A DNA stretch of 64,000 bases, from NCBI RefSeq assembly GCF_042678045.1, contig NZ_JBHUDI010000005.1, positions 372,001 to 436,000 of the forward strand, read 5' to 3'. Below, piece by piece: positions 24,487 to 34,869 of the stretch. The DNA comes from Natrinema amylolyticus_A. GTDB lineage: Archaea; Halobacteriota; Halobacteria; Halobacteriales; Natrialbaceae. The first letter of the stretch is position 1. Every line of letters begins with the position of its first letter. The notes under the pieces are model-generated. The model was not told the origin of the DNA, did no database searches, and saw nothing but the letters and a program-made list of their open reading frames with translations. Position numbers and translations under genes: made by a program.

Positions 24487-26694
24487 ATGAGCCTCGAGCA
24501 GGGTGTGGGAGCGGTACTCAGACGCCAGGAGTACGAATCGCTTCTCGACGCTGCCGAGACCTACCGCGAGGCGCTGGTGATTCGCCTCTGTGCCGACGTC
24601 GGCCTCCGGCCGGCGGAACTCACGCGGCTCACGATCGACGACATCGAGCAGGTGCGGATCGATCCACCACGGTATCTCGTCCGGGTTCCGTCTGAAGACG
24701 GGGAGCGGGACCGAACCGCCTACCTGCCGACTCGCGTCGAGCGAGAACTCCGACGATACGCACGGAGTAACGGGCTCTCGACCGACGATCGGATCTTTTC
24801 GGTCACGCCGCGCCGACTCCAGATGCTGGTCTCCGACGTCGCCGACCGGGCAAGCAAGCTGTTTCACGATCCCGGTCTCGCCGAGGTCTCCACGAGCGAT
24901 CTCCGGCAGTACTTCGCCCACACTGCCCTGGTCGAACACGACGTCAACCCCCGCGTCGTCAAGACTGCGGGCGGCTGGCGCAGTTTCGAAGCGCTCGAGT
25001 CGTATCTCCCCGAACCGACAGACACCGAAATCGTCGACGCCTTCGATGCCGTCGAGCGGCCGTCGGGACCCGGTCACGATCGCCACGACGGCCAGTCGGG
25101 CCCGGTCGTGGGCGACGACAGCGTCATCCGCCTGTTGCTAGCGGCGAGCGATCGGTACGCGTTGCTTCGGCTCGATTCGGATGGCTACGTCGAGCGCTGG
25201 AACCGCAGCGCGGCGGCCATGTTCGGCTATCGGGCCGGCGAGATCGTCGGCACGCACGTCTCGACGTTCTACCCCGACGACGCCGTCGAGGACGGCGCTC
25301 CCGAACGGGCACTGTCGACGGCAATCGAAGAGTCGGGCACTGAAACCGAGGGATGGCGCGTCCACAAGGACGGATCGCAGTTCCGTGCGACCGAGGTCAT
25401 CTCGCCGCTGCGGGACGATCAGGGCCGTCACCGGGGGTTCGCCGTCTTCGTCCGCGACGTCACGGTCGCCCACGAGGAACTCGCGGCCGCCCGCGAGCAG
25501 CGAGACGAACTCGAGCAGCTGTACGCGGTCGCCCGTCGTCACCGGGCCGTCACGCACGCGTTACTAGACTCTGCAGACCACGAAGAAATCGAAATCTCGA
25601 CCTGTGCCTCGCTGACCGATGGGACGGCCTACGAGTTCGCGTGGATCGACCGCGCGACGGTGTCCGATCGCCGCCGACGGTGGCGTGCCTCGAGCGGCAT
25701 CGACCCTGACACGATCGAGCGCGTCGTCCCCGAGGCGTGGGCCGACGAGTCGGTTACCGATCTCGAGTCCGACGCGGCGTCGTCGACCGGCGACCGGACG
25801 GTACTCGTCGCAGACGACGTGACAGCGACGCTCGAGGACGATACGTTCGAGGGAGCCGTCGCGCGAGTGCCACTTTCGTATGGCGATACCGTCTACGGAA
25901 CGCTTGCGGTCGCCACAGAGCGCCCGGCGGCGTTCGGCGACGACGAACGGACGTGGTTAGCGACGATCGGTCGGCAGGTCGGCTACGCGATCGCCGCCGT
26001 CCGCCGCCGGAACCTCCTGTTGTCCGACCGCGTGACGGAACTCGAGGTCGTCTGTCGTGACGAGCGGTCGTTCTTCGTCGGCGCATCACAGCAACTCGGC
26101 TGTCGCTTCGAACTCGACTCGCTGGTTCCGATCGACGAGTCGACCCAGCTCTATTACGTCCGACTCGAGGGGGCATCACCGGCGGACGTCTTCGAACTCG
26201 CCGAGGACGACCCCGGAATCGAGGACTGTCGGCTGGTCGAGACCGACGAAGACGGCTGGCGCGTCGAGTTCGTCATCGACGGCTCCTGTCCGATCGTCAC
26301 GCTGACGGAGTACGGTGTCACCGTCCACGAGGCGGTCTTCGAGGACGGAACGGGGACGATCACCGGCGACTGTGCTGTCGATGCGGACATTCGAACCATC
26401 CTCGACGGCCTTCGGTCCGCGTTTCCGGACTCCGAACTGGTCGGGAAACGCGAAACCGAACGCACCGTCCAGACTGCCCGCGAGTTCCGGGAGGGCCTCG
26501 AGGATCGGCTGACGGATCGCCAGGAGGCAGCGCTTCGAGCGGCGTATTTCGGCGGCTACTACGACTGGCCACGGGAGAGCACGGCCGAGGAGGTCGCCGA
26601 TGCAATGGGCGTCTCCTCGCCAACGCTACATAACCACCTGCGAAAGGGCCAACACGAGTTGCTTCGGACTTTCTTCGACGAGCCGGACGGCTAG
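24487..26694 (+). CDS. Bat-type transcriptional regulator with N-terminal tyrosine-recombinase-like domain
   Basis: A 735-aa multidomain regulator. Residues 1-180 look like a tyrosine recombinase catalytic fold: GLRPAELTRL (Arg I, about 39-48), SDLRQYF (136-142, Arg II kept but the usual His replaced by Ser), GGW (about 161) and ESYL with the Tyr (about 172). A PAS domain follows (about 215-335), then GAF (about 340-500), a Bat-associated domain (about 518-650) and a C-terminal HTH_10 (LTDRQEAALRAAYFGGYYDWPRES..., 671-731). The family controls bop and metabolic genes in haloarchaea. Its location between two acs genes suggests acetate control. Confidence 0.88.
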   Translation: MSLEQGVGAVLRRQEYESLLDAAETYREALVIRLCADVGLRPAELTRLTIDDIEQVRIDPPRYLVRVPSEDGERDRTAYLPTRVERELRRYARSNGLSTDDRIFSVTPRRLQMLVSDVADRASKLFHDPGLAEVSTSDLRQYFAHTALVEHDVNPRVVKTAGGWRSFEALESYLPEPTDTEIVDAFDAVERPSGPGHDRHDGQSGPVVGDDSVIRLLLAASDRYALLRLDSDGYVERWNRSAAAMFGYRAGEIVGTHVSTFYPDDAVEDGAPERALSTAIEESGTETEGWRVHKDGSQFRATEVISPLRDDQGRHRGFAVFVRDVTVAHEELAAAREQRDELEQLYAVARRHRAVTHALLDSADHEEIEISTCASLTDGTAYEFAWIDRATVSDRRRRWRASSGIDPDTIERVVPEAWADESVTDLESDAASSTGDRTVLVADDVTATLEDDTFEGAVARVPLSYGDTVYGTLAVATERPAAFGDDERTWLATIGRQVGYAIAAVRRRNLLLSDRVTELEVVCRDERSFFVGASQQLGCRFELDSLVPIDESTQLYYVRLEGASPADVFELAEDDPGIEDCRLVETDEDGWRVEFVIDGSCPIVTLTEYGVTVHEAVFEDGTGTITGDCAVDADIRTILDGLRSAFPDSELVGKRETERTVQTAREFREGLEDRLTDRQEAALRAAYFGGYYDWPRESTAEEVADAMGVSSPTLHNHLRKGQHELLRTFFDEPDG

Positions 26695-27041
26695 CGTTGC
26701 GCAAGCGACGACCGCGGTTTCGAGTGCGGACGGGTGACTGCCGATTCTAGATACTGTGTGTCGGAGCCCCTTCTCGACCGAATCGAGACTAAGTCTCTAG
26801 AGACAGGACTCGATTCAGCGCCACCACCGGTCAACTCGGCGACGATTGACACAGGTGGGGCCGCGTTCTGGTGATGATCGCCTCGTCGCGCCGCGGATTT
26901 GCCCCGTTTTGCGCGGCCGATGACGGCATCTCACTTCCTAATATAGTCAATATTCCCTATGTCACCCCGTGAGTGTCGGGTCGATTTTGCACAACTAGAG
27001 GCCGCCTTTACTATGGTAGTCGATAATTGACTGGGTGTACC
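26695..27041. other. Intergenic region between the Bat-type regulator and second acs
   Basis: 347 nt without a gene. It holds the nested palindrome at 26780-26816, an AT-rich stretch at 26935-26965, and a TATA-like TTTACT at 27007-27012, about 33 nt before the acs ATG. No RNA gene was recognised. Confidence 0.6.
26780..26816. promoter_or_regulatory. Nested palindrome
   Basis: The outer arms GAATCGAG (26780-26787) and CTCGATTC (26809-26816) enclose the perfect 12-bp palindrome GTCTCTAGAGAC (26793-26804), sharing the same centre. It is 86 nt after the regulator stop and 226 nt before acs. It could be an operator or an RNA hairpin near the 3' end of the regulator transcript. Confidence 0.5.
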
Positions 27042-29018
<1,977 letters not shown>

Positions 29019-29030
29019 CCGACCCATACC

Positions 29031-29040
29031 TTTTTAAGAT
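29031..29040 (+). promoter_or_regulatory. TATA-like element upstream of the symporter pair
   Basis: TTTTTAAGAT about 38 nt before ATG 29074, in the short AT-rich gap after acs copy 2. The T-run could also act in 3'-end formation of acs. Confidence 0.45.
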
Positions 29041-29073
29041 AATAAACAAGTCAATAACACGATTCGTCACAAT

Positions 29074-29520
29074 ATGCCAGATAATAACAGCCACAAATCG
29101 ACCGACGAACAGATCGAAACGGACGGGGGGGTGGCCGGACAGCCCGGGCAGGCCCACCGAGACACTGACTACCTCAGCGCGGAGGTAAATCTGCTGAACC
29201 CAAGTACACCGTTCATGCGCGATCACCTGCGCGTGATCTGGACTGGCTTTATCGCTTGGGCGATCCTTGTGTTCGGTCCCGTGCTCGCGACGGTTGCGGC
29301 CCCAGGCGTGATGACCTCGCCGATACCGGTCATCGAATTCCCGCTGCATTACTTTCTGGTGGCCTTCTGTGCCCCATCCGGTGCGCTGGTCCTCTCGGCG
29401 TGGTACGCCCGCAAGCGCGATCAGCTGGACGCGAAGTACGGAATCGACCACTCGGAGCCGACTGGAACGGCCGGAAGCACCGAAGATGCCGCAGCAACTG
29501 ACGGTGGTGTCGACCAATGA
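29074..29520 (+). CDS. DUF4212 small subunit of sodium/solute symporter
   Basis: A 148-aa membrane protein with two hydrophobic helices (FIAWAILVFGPVLATVAA and YFLVAFCAPSGALVLSAWYA) between hydrophilic ends. I recognise it as DUF4212, the small partner always encoded before an SSS-family symporter. Its stop overlaps the symporter start (ATGA). In haloarchaea the pair is associated with acetate or monocarboxylate uptake, in keeping with the acs neighbours. Confidence 0.88.
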   Translation: MPDNNSHKSTDEQIETDGGVAGQPGQAHRDTDYLSAEVNLLNPSTPFMRDHLRVIWTGFIAWAILVFGPVLATVAAPGVMTSPIPVIEFPLHYFLVAFCAPSGALVLSAWYARKRDQLDAKYGIDHSEPTGTAGSTEDAAATDGGVDQ

Positions 29521-31202
29521 CGGGCGCAGGAATCCTCTTGCAGTCTGATCTGCTGCCACAGGGAATGGACGTCTCGTTCAAACTCGCGCCGGCGGTCCTC
29601 GTCCTGGGGATGCTTGCGATTTTCCTCCTGATCGGCTTCGTGTTCCGCGTGGCCGACACGGAGGACATGTGGGTCGCGGGTCGTTCGATTGGTAACATCG
29701 AGAACGGGATGGCGATCGGAGCCAACTGGATGTCGGCTGCATCCTACCTCGGGATGGCAGCGCTGATCGCCCTCTCGGGCTTTTACGGACTGGCTTTCGT
29801 CGTCGGCTGGACGACGGGATACTTCATCCTGCTCATCTTCATGGCCGCACAGATGCGCCGGTTCGGAAAGTACACCGCACCGGACTTCGTCGGCGACCGA
29901 TTCAACTCTGACACCGCACGCGGCATCGCAGCAGTCACGGCGTTTCTCATCGCGTTCGTCTACGCGATCGGGCAGGCCCGTGGGATGGCCCTTGTCGGCC
30001 TGTACATCTTCGGCGACATCGGCTTCGCCGGGCTCAGCGGCTACCAGGCGATGGTCATCGTCATGATGACCATTACGGTCCTTTACCTCACCCTCTCGGG
30101 CATGATGGGTGCGACCAAGAACATGGCCGTCCAGTACGTCATCCTTATCGGTGCCTTCCTGGCCGGCATGTATGTGGTCGGCTGGACGCAGGGCTACTCG
30201 ACGGTGCTCCCGCAGATCGAATACGGGATGCTGATCAGTGAACTCGGCGCCGAGTTCAGCGAACCGTTCGCAACTGCCAGCCCGTACCTCTGGATCGCGA
30301 CGTGTTTCTCGCTGGTCGTCGGGACCTGCGGACTCCCACACGTCCTGGTCCGGTTCTACACGGTCGAAAACGAACGAACGGCCCGTTGGTCGACCGTGAC
30401 CGGGCTGTTCTTCATCCTCCTGCTGTACCTCGGTGCGCCGGCGTACACGGCGTTCGGTGTGCGGCTGTTCGACGTGAACCCCAACACCGCGACGACGTAC
30501 GCCGCAGAGGGCGGCATGTCCGCAGCAACTGCCGACGTTCTCGTCGTGGTTGCCGCACAGTTCGCGAACCTCCCACAGTGGTTCGTCGGCTTCGTGGCCG
30601 CTGGCGGGATCGCCGCCGCGATCGCGACGACTGCCGGGCTGTTCATCACCGGCTCCTCGGCGGTCTCCCACGACATCTACGTGAACCTCATCAACGAGGA
30701 CGCGACGCAGCGCCAGCAGATCCTCGTCGGTCGGCTGGGCATCGTCGCCCTGGGCGTCCTGACCACGCTGGCTGCACTCGACCCTGCCGCACCGATCGGT
30801 GCACTGGTGTCCTACGCGTTCTCGCTGGCCGGCTCGGTGCTGTTCCCGATGTTCTTCCTCGGTCTCTGGTGGGAGAACACGAACCGTCAGGGTGCACTTG
30901 CCGGGATGCTCACTGGCTTGACCATCTGGTTCATCCCGATGATCAACGAGGTCTTGCCCACGTACATCGGCAACGGTGAGCCGTACGTGGCCGCACTCGC
31001 ACAGTGGCTGCCGGCGATCGGCTCGGCGCTCGTCGGCGTTCCAGTCGTGTTCGCCGTTACCATCATCGTCTCCGTGATGACCGATGAACCGTCGCTCAAG
31101 ACCAAGAAGATGGTCCGACAGTGTCATAGCCCCGAACCGATGGGCCAGCAGCAGTCTGCAGAAGACGTCGTGACCGACGGCGGCGAACCCCTCGACGACT
31201 AA
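29517..31202 (+). CDS. Sodium:solute symporter family protein, probable acetate permease
   Basis: A 561-aa polytopic protein with about 13 hydrophobic segments. SSS-family traits include MWVAGRSIGNIENGMAIGANWMS early and GTCGLPHVLVRFYTV in the middle, characteristic of ActP-like/VC_2705-type symporters. The substrate is inferred as acetate or a similar monocarboxylate from its position after DUF4212 and acs. The C-terminus is a hydrophilic acidic tail. A Usp gene starts 4 nt after its stop. Confidence 0.9.
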   Translation: MTGAGILLQSDLLPQGMDVSFKLAPAVLVLGMLAIFLLIGFVFRVADTEDMWVAGRSIGNIENGMAIGANWMSAASYLGMAALIALSGFYGLAFVVGWTTGYFILLIFMAAQMRRFGKYTAPDFVGDRFNSDTARGIAAVTAFLIAFVYAIGQARGMALVGLYIFGDIGFAGLSGYQAMVIVMMTITVLYLTLSGMMGATKNMAVQYVILIGAFLAGMYVVGWTQGYSTVLPQIEYGMLISELGAEFSEPFATASPYLWIATCFSLVVGTCGLPHVLVRFYTVENERTARWSTVTGLFFILLLYLGAPAYTAFGVRLFDVNPNTATTYAAEGGMSAATADVLVVVAAQFANLPQWFVGFVAAGGIAAAIATTAGLFITGSSAVSHDIYVNLINEDATQRQQILVGRLGIVALGVLTTLAALDPAAPIGALVSYAFSLAGSVLFPMFFLGLWWENTNRQGALAGMLTGLTIWFIPMINEVLPTYIGNGEPYVAALAQWLPAIGSALVGVPVVFAVTIIVSVMTDEPSLKTKKMVRQCHSPEPMGQQQSAEDVVTDGGEPLDD

Positions 31203-31206
31203 GACA

Positions 31207-31668
31207 ATGTACGAGAAAATACTCGTTCCGACAGACGGCAGCGAAACGTCCGAAGCGGCAGTCGAGCACGCGGTCGACCTCGCTGAGAAGTATGGGGCCG
31301 AAGTACACGCCCTGTACGTGGTCGATACCGACTCGATGAGTCTCAGCCTCGGCGCTGAGCAGCTCGATCGTATCGAACAGGGCCACTTCGGCGAGATGAC
31401 CGAGATCAAAGACCGTGCCGACAGCGCCACCGGCTTCGTCGCCGACCGCGCCGCCGAACACGGCCTCGAGTCCGTCGAACACGTCTCGGCGGGGAAACCG
31501 CACTCGCTGATCGAGGACTACGTCGAGCACAACGACATCGACCTCGTCGTCATGGGGTCGCACGGTCGCTCGGGTATCAAGCGTGCACTGCTCGGCAGCG
31601 TCGCCGAACGGACGCTTCGTAGCGTGACGGCACCGGTATTGGTCGTCGACAGCCGCGACTCGGCATAG
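31207..31668 (+). CDS. Universal stress protein (UspA family), acetate cluster
   Basis: A 153-aa Usp with a full ATP loop MGSHGRSGIKRALLGS and the N-terminus YEKILVPTDGSETSEAAVEHA. It is cotranscribed with the symporter to judge by the 4-nt gap. It ends before T-rich stretches (TTTT at 31678 and 31686) that may stop transcription. Probably modulates or senses energy status for the transporter; this is inference. Confidence 0.9.
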   Translation: MYEKILVPTDGSETSEAAVEHAVDLAEKYGAEVHALYVVDTDSMSLSLGAEQLDRIEQGHFGEMTEIKDRADSATGFVADRAAEHGLESVEHVSAGKPHSLIEDYVEHNDIDLVVMGSHGRSGIKRALLGSVAERTLRSVTAPVLVVDSRDSA

Positions 31669-31759
31669 ACGCAGCGCTTTTCGGCGTTTTATTCGAACGC
31701 ACCGCTTCTCTAGTACCAATCGAACCGATACCGGTATCGACTGCAGCCGACGGCGGTCA

Positions 31760-31975
31760 CTACTGCTTTTCTTTCGCGACTTCGACACTCCAGACGAGTC
31801 CGAAGTACGCGACGATTCCCGCAGCCATGAACATGTAGTACGCCCAGTCTGGACCGTCGAGTACGCGGAAGATGAGATCGACGCCCGTCACCCAGACGAT
31901 CGCAAACACCAGATCCGTCAACATTCCCCACCGCTCCTCGCGTGCGGTCTGCAACCACTCACGAACACCCGTCAT
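31760..31975 (-). CDS. Small two-helix membrane protein, 71 aa
   Basis: 71 residues: a polar N-terminus (MTGVREWLQTAREERWG), then two predicted helices, VFAIVWVTGVDLIF and YYMFMAAGIVAYFGLVW, and a short polar tail ending KEKQ. No known family recognised. The protein sequence is more coherent than any overlapping frame. Convergent with the preceding Usp gene. Confidence 0.7.
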   Translation of the reverse strand: MTGVREWLQTAREERWGMLTDLVFAIVWVTGVDLIFRVLDGPDWAYYMFMAAGIVAYFGLVWSVEVAKEKQ

Positions 31976-32238
31976 CGACCCATCACCCGGCTCGTAACGT
32001 CGTCCATCATGAGACCGTTTCGCAGAGGCATGGAAAAAGCCTATCGACGTCTGACGATCGCAGCCAACGACTGGTCGGAGCACTCGTCGAGTTCGGCCGC
32101 CGGAAACGCCAGCGTTGCATCGGAGACAGTCTCGAGCGTTCGATCACCTGTGTTCTCGAGATCGTGTTCGGTGGTCGCGGCGCGCCTGCGACCCGTCCTG
32201 TGGGTGCGCTGGGCATCGGACAGCAAACCGTATCAGCA

Positions 32239-33381
32239 TCAGGGACAGCTGATCGACGACGCGATCTCGAGCAGCGGCGTGTCGTCGGTGAGACTCGAGA
32301 CCTCGTAGTGCAGGTCGTCACAGCTCCAGAACACGCTTTGAATCCGGCCGTCACGACGATAGGCGGTGTGGCCATCGATCTCGATCGTCTCGAGGACGTC
32401 GGGGTTGAACCGCTGGACCTCCCGGACGGCCACGTAGAGTTCGCGTGCGACGACGGTTGGATCGTTGTACCACAGTGTCGTCGTCGTTCCGAACCGTTCG
32501 GCTTTCTCGACGACGGTGACTCGATCGAGGGTGTATGACGCTGGGACCGTCGGCTGCGGCAGGTCGTACGGGGTGAGTTCTGTGGCAGCCGCCCGTGTCT
32601 CGAAGACGCCCTTCGGCTTGCGACCTTCGGTGACGACAGTCGCGTCTGTCGGCGGGTCGTACGTGAACGTTCCCGGCTCGAGCCCCTCGTCGATCAGGAG
32701 ATCCTCGTAGGTGACGGTCAGCCTGTGTCGGGCCTCGCCGTCGATCGTGACCGTATTTCGTTCCTTGATCGGATACCGGTACTCGTCATCGATCCAGACG
32801 ATCCGGGAGACGTCCATCGCGTCGGGATCGCCGGTTGTCCGAAGTGGGACGACGAAGGTCGTTTCCCCGACGACGAGTTCGATCGTCGGACCGATGTCCT
32901 CGACCGGCGGCTTCGTCTCGACGACGTGTGCTTCGCGGCCGTCGACAGTCTCGACACCTTCGTAGCCGAGGCGGGACTCCTCGAGGAGCCCTTCGAGGAC
33001 GAGCCGCGTTCGATCGGCATCGACCTTGTTCGGATGATACTGTTTGTCGACGACCTCCTCGGATGGGTTGTATTCCCACGTCGTCGCCCGGTTGGTCACG
33101 GTCACAGCACCGGACGGGACGTCGGGATCGGTCGACTCGAGGACGTCGATGCGCTGTTTGGCCGGCGGTTTGCGTGCGATACGCTCGGTTCGTTCGACGG
33201 TCTCGTCGGGCGTCTCGACCGTCATGATTCGACGCGCCTGCAGGTCGGTCATGTGGCGGCGCGTCTCGATTGCGTCGCTGATGACCTCCTCGCTCGAGGG
33301 GGGCTCGTCGCGACCCGGATAGCTGACACAGCCGGCGAGTGCAGCCGTAACTCCCGCAGCGAGAAGCCGCCGCCGATTCAT
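32239..33381 (-). CDS. Lipoprotein with LolA-like fold
   Basis: A 380-aa exported lipoprotein. The N-terminus MNRRRLLAAGVTAALAGCVS has a Tat-like twin-Arg region and a lipobox ending in Cys18. The mature part resembles the LolA/LppX beta-barrel half with repeated segments (RRIMTVETPDETVERTERIARKPP, then TWEYNPSEEVVDKQY), seen in many haloarchaeal proteins annotated as outer-membrane-carrier-like. A second LolA-like domain with the pattern VVEKAERF...LWYNDP lies near the C-terminus. The ligand is unknown. Divergent from the M24 peptidase gene with a 101-nt shared promoter region. Start is at the signal-peptide Met. Confidence 0.8.
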   Translation of the reverse strand: MNRRRLLAAGVTAALAGCVSYPGRDEPPSSEEVISDAIETRRHMTDLQARRIMTVETPDETVERTERIARKPPAKQRIDVLESTDPDVPSGAVTVTNRATTWEYNPSEEVVDKQYHPNKVDADRTRLVLEGLLEESRLGYEGVETVDGREAHVVETKPPVEDIGPTIELVVGETTFVVPLRTTGDPDAMDVSRIVWIDDEYRYPIKERNTVTIDGEARHRLTVTYEDLLIDEGLEPGTFTYDPPTDATVVTEGRKPKGVFETRAAATELTPYDLPQPTVPASYTLDRVTVVEKAERFGTTTTLWYNDPTVVARELYVAVREVQRFNPDVLETIEIDGHTAYRRDGRIQSVFWSCDDLHYEVSSLTDDTPLLEIASSISCP

Positions 33382-33482
33382 ACGCAGGTGATTACCATCT
33401 CTAATGATAAGTCTGTGGGTTCGACCAGTCGACGATGGCCGCGACCCCCGGTGTTTTGTGGGCTGCACTCACACGTCCAGTC

Positions 33483-34679
33483 ATGAACGTCGATGCCGAG
33501 CTCTCCGCGCTTCGCGAGTTCCTCGCGGCCGACGGGCTGGACGGTTACCTGATCGACGACGACGCCTCGGATTCGGACCAGCGATACGTCTCGGGGTTTA
33601 CCGCGCCGGACCCATACCAGACGCTCGTCACGGACGACGGGGTCCACTTGCTCGTCTCCGGACTCGAGTACGGCCGTGCGAGCGCCGAGGCGAACGCGGA
33701 CTCGATCACCCGGCGGGCCGCCTACGACTACCAGCAACTGGTGGCCGAGCACGGCCGATACGAGGGGACGATCCGGACGATCGCGGCCTTTCTCGCGGAC
33801 CACGACGTCGACGCGATCGCCGTGCCACGGACGTTTCCGACCGGGACTGCCGACGGACTCCGCGAGCACGGCCTCGCAGTCACGGTCGAGCCCGACGGGA
33901 TCGTGACGGACATCCGCGCGACGAAAACCGACTGGGAACTCGAGCAGATTCGGGCGAGCCAGCGGGCCAACGAGACCGCGATGGCCCGCGCCGAGGAGTT
34001 GATCGCTACTGCCGAAATCGAGGATGGGACCCTCGTTCACGACGACGAGCCGCTCACCAGCGAACGCGTCAAAGAGGAGATCGAAATCAGCCTGCTGCGC
34101 CACGGCTGTGGGTTAGACGAGACCATCGTCGCCTGTGGGGCCGACGCCGCGGACCCACACGACCGGGGCAGCGGCCCACTTGGGGCCGGCGAGTTGATCG
34201 TGATCGACATCTTCCCCCGCGACAAGGAGACGGGCTATCACGCCGACATGACCCGGACGTTCGCCCGCGGCGATCCCGGCGCAGAGGCCCGTCGGCGCTA
34301 CGAGGTTACCCGCGAGGCCTACGAAGCCGCCCTCGAGGCCGTCGAAGCCGGTGTCACCGGCGCAGATGTCCACGACGCGGCCTGCGACGTGATCGAAGAC
34401 GCGGGCTACGCGACGCTGCGGAGCGATCCGAACACGGAGACGGGCTTCATCCACAGCACCGGCCACGGCGTCGGCCTCGACGTTCACGAACAGCCGAGCG
34501 TCTCGCCGGCCGGGGGCGAGCTGCGGCCGGGCCACGTGATCTCGATCGAGCCCGGCCTCTACGATCCCGACGTCGGCGGCGTCCGCATCGAGGACCTCGT
34601 CGTCGTCACCGCGGACGGCTACGAGAACCTGACCGAGTATCGCGTTGGGCTCGAGCCGATGGCTGGCGATCCACGGTAG
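33483..34679 (+). CDS. M24 family metallopeptidase (Xaa-Pro dipeptidase-like)
   Basis: A 398-aa two-domain creatinase/prolidase. The N-terminal domain is followed by the pita-bread catalytic domain. Metal ligands are visible as Asp in VIDIFPRD, Asp in YHADMTRTF, His in STGHGVGLDVHE, Glu in SIEPGLYDP and Glu in VRIEDLVVV. It likely cleaves Xaa-Pro dipeptides in the cytoplasm. ATG 33483 is chosen; an upstream frame extension lies in the promoter. Immediately followed by a MITE-like palindrome. Confidence 0.92.
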   Translation: MNVDAELSALREFLAADGLDGYLIDDDASDSDQRYVSGFTAPDPYQTLVTDDGVHLLVSGLEYGRASAEANADSITRRAAYDYQQLVAEHGRYEGTIRTIAAFLADHDVDAIAVPRTFPTGTADGLREHGLAVTVEPDGIVTDIRATKTDWELEQIRASQRANETAMARAEELIATAEIEDGTLVHDDEPLTSERVKEEIEISLLRHGCGLDETIVACGADAADPHDRGSGPLGAGELIVIDIFPRDKETGYHADMTRTFARGDPGAEARRRYEVTREAYEAALEAVEAGVTGADVHDAACDVIEDAGYATLRSDPNTETGFIHSTGHGVGLDVHEQPSVSPAGGELRPGHVISIEPGLYDPDVGGVRIEDLVVVTADGYENLTEYRVGLEPMAGDPR

Positions 34680-34713
34680 ACGGGAGCAGCGGACCCTGAC
34701 TCAGGAACGGTTC

Positions 34714-34797
34714 TATAGTAGCCACTGAAACGATTTGCACACTGATCGCAACGCAGCCGTGCGATCAGGTGTACATTGACTTTCAGTGGCTACTATA
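34714..34797. mobile_element. 84-bp MITE-like palindromic element
   Basis: Perfect 17-bp terminal inverted repeats (TATAGTAGCCACTGAAA and its complement at 34781-34797) enclose a near-palindromic core with a second perfect 8-bp dyad TGATCGCA/TGCGATCA. The whole element can fold into one long hairpin. It has no coding capacity and no clear target-site duplication. The size and ends suggest a non-autonomous relative of a haloarchaeal IS; the family is not identified. Confidence 0.7.
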
Positions 34798-34869
34798 ATC
34801 GTCTCCGATCCGACGGCGATCGTTCCAGAGCTACTATCCGGTATCAGTCATTACTTCTAGTACGATCGA

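Noticed and set aside
29421..31430. A 669-codon open frame antisense to the symporter
   Set aside because: Arg/His/Asp-rich translation without domain pattern; the sense gene is a clear SSS symporter.
32041..32226. Short minus-strand frame between two minus-strand genes
   Set aside because: The end reads protein-like, but only a TTG start is available and the first third is basic and non-haloarchaeal. A gene remnant is possible but cannot be supported.
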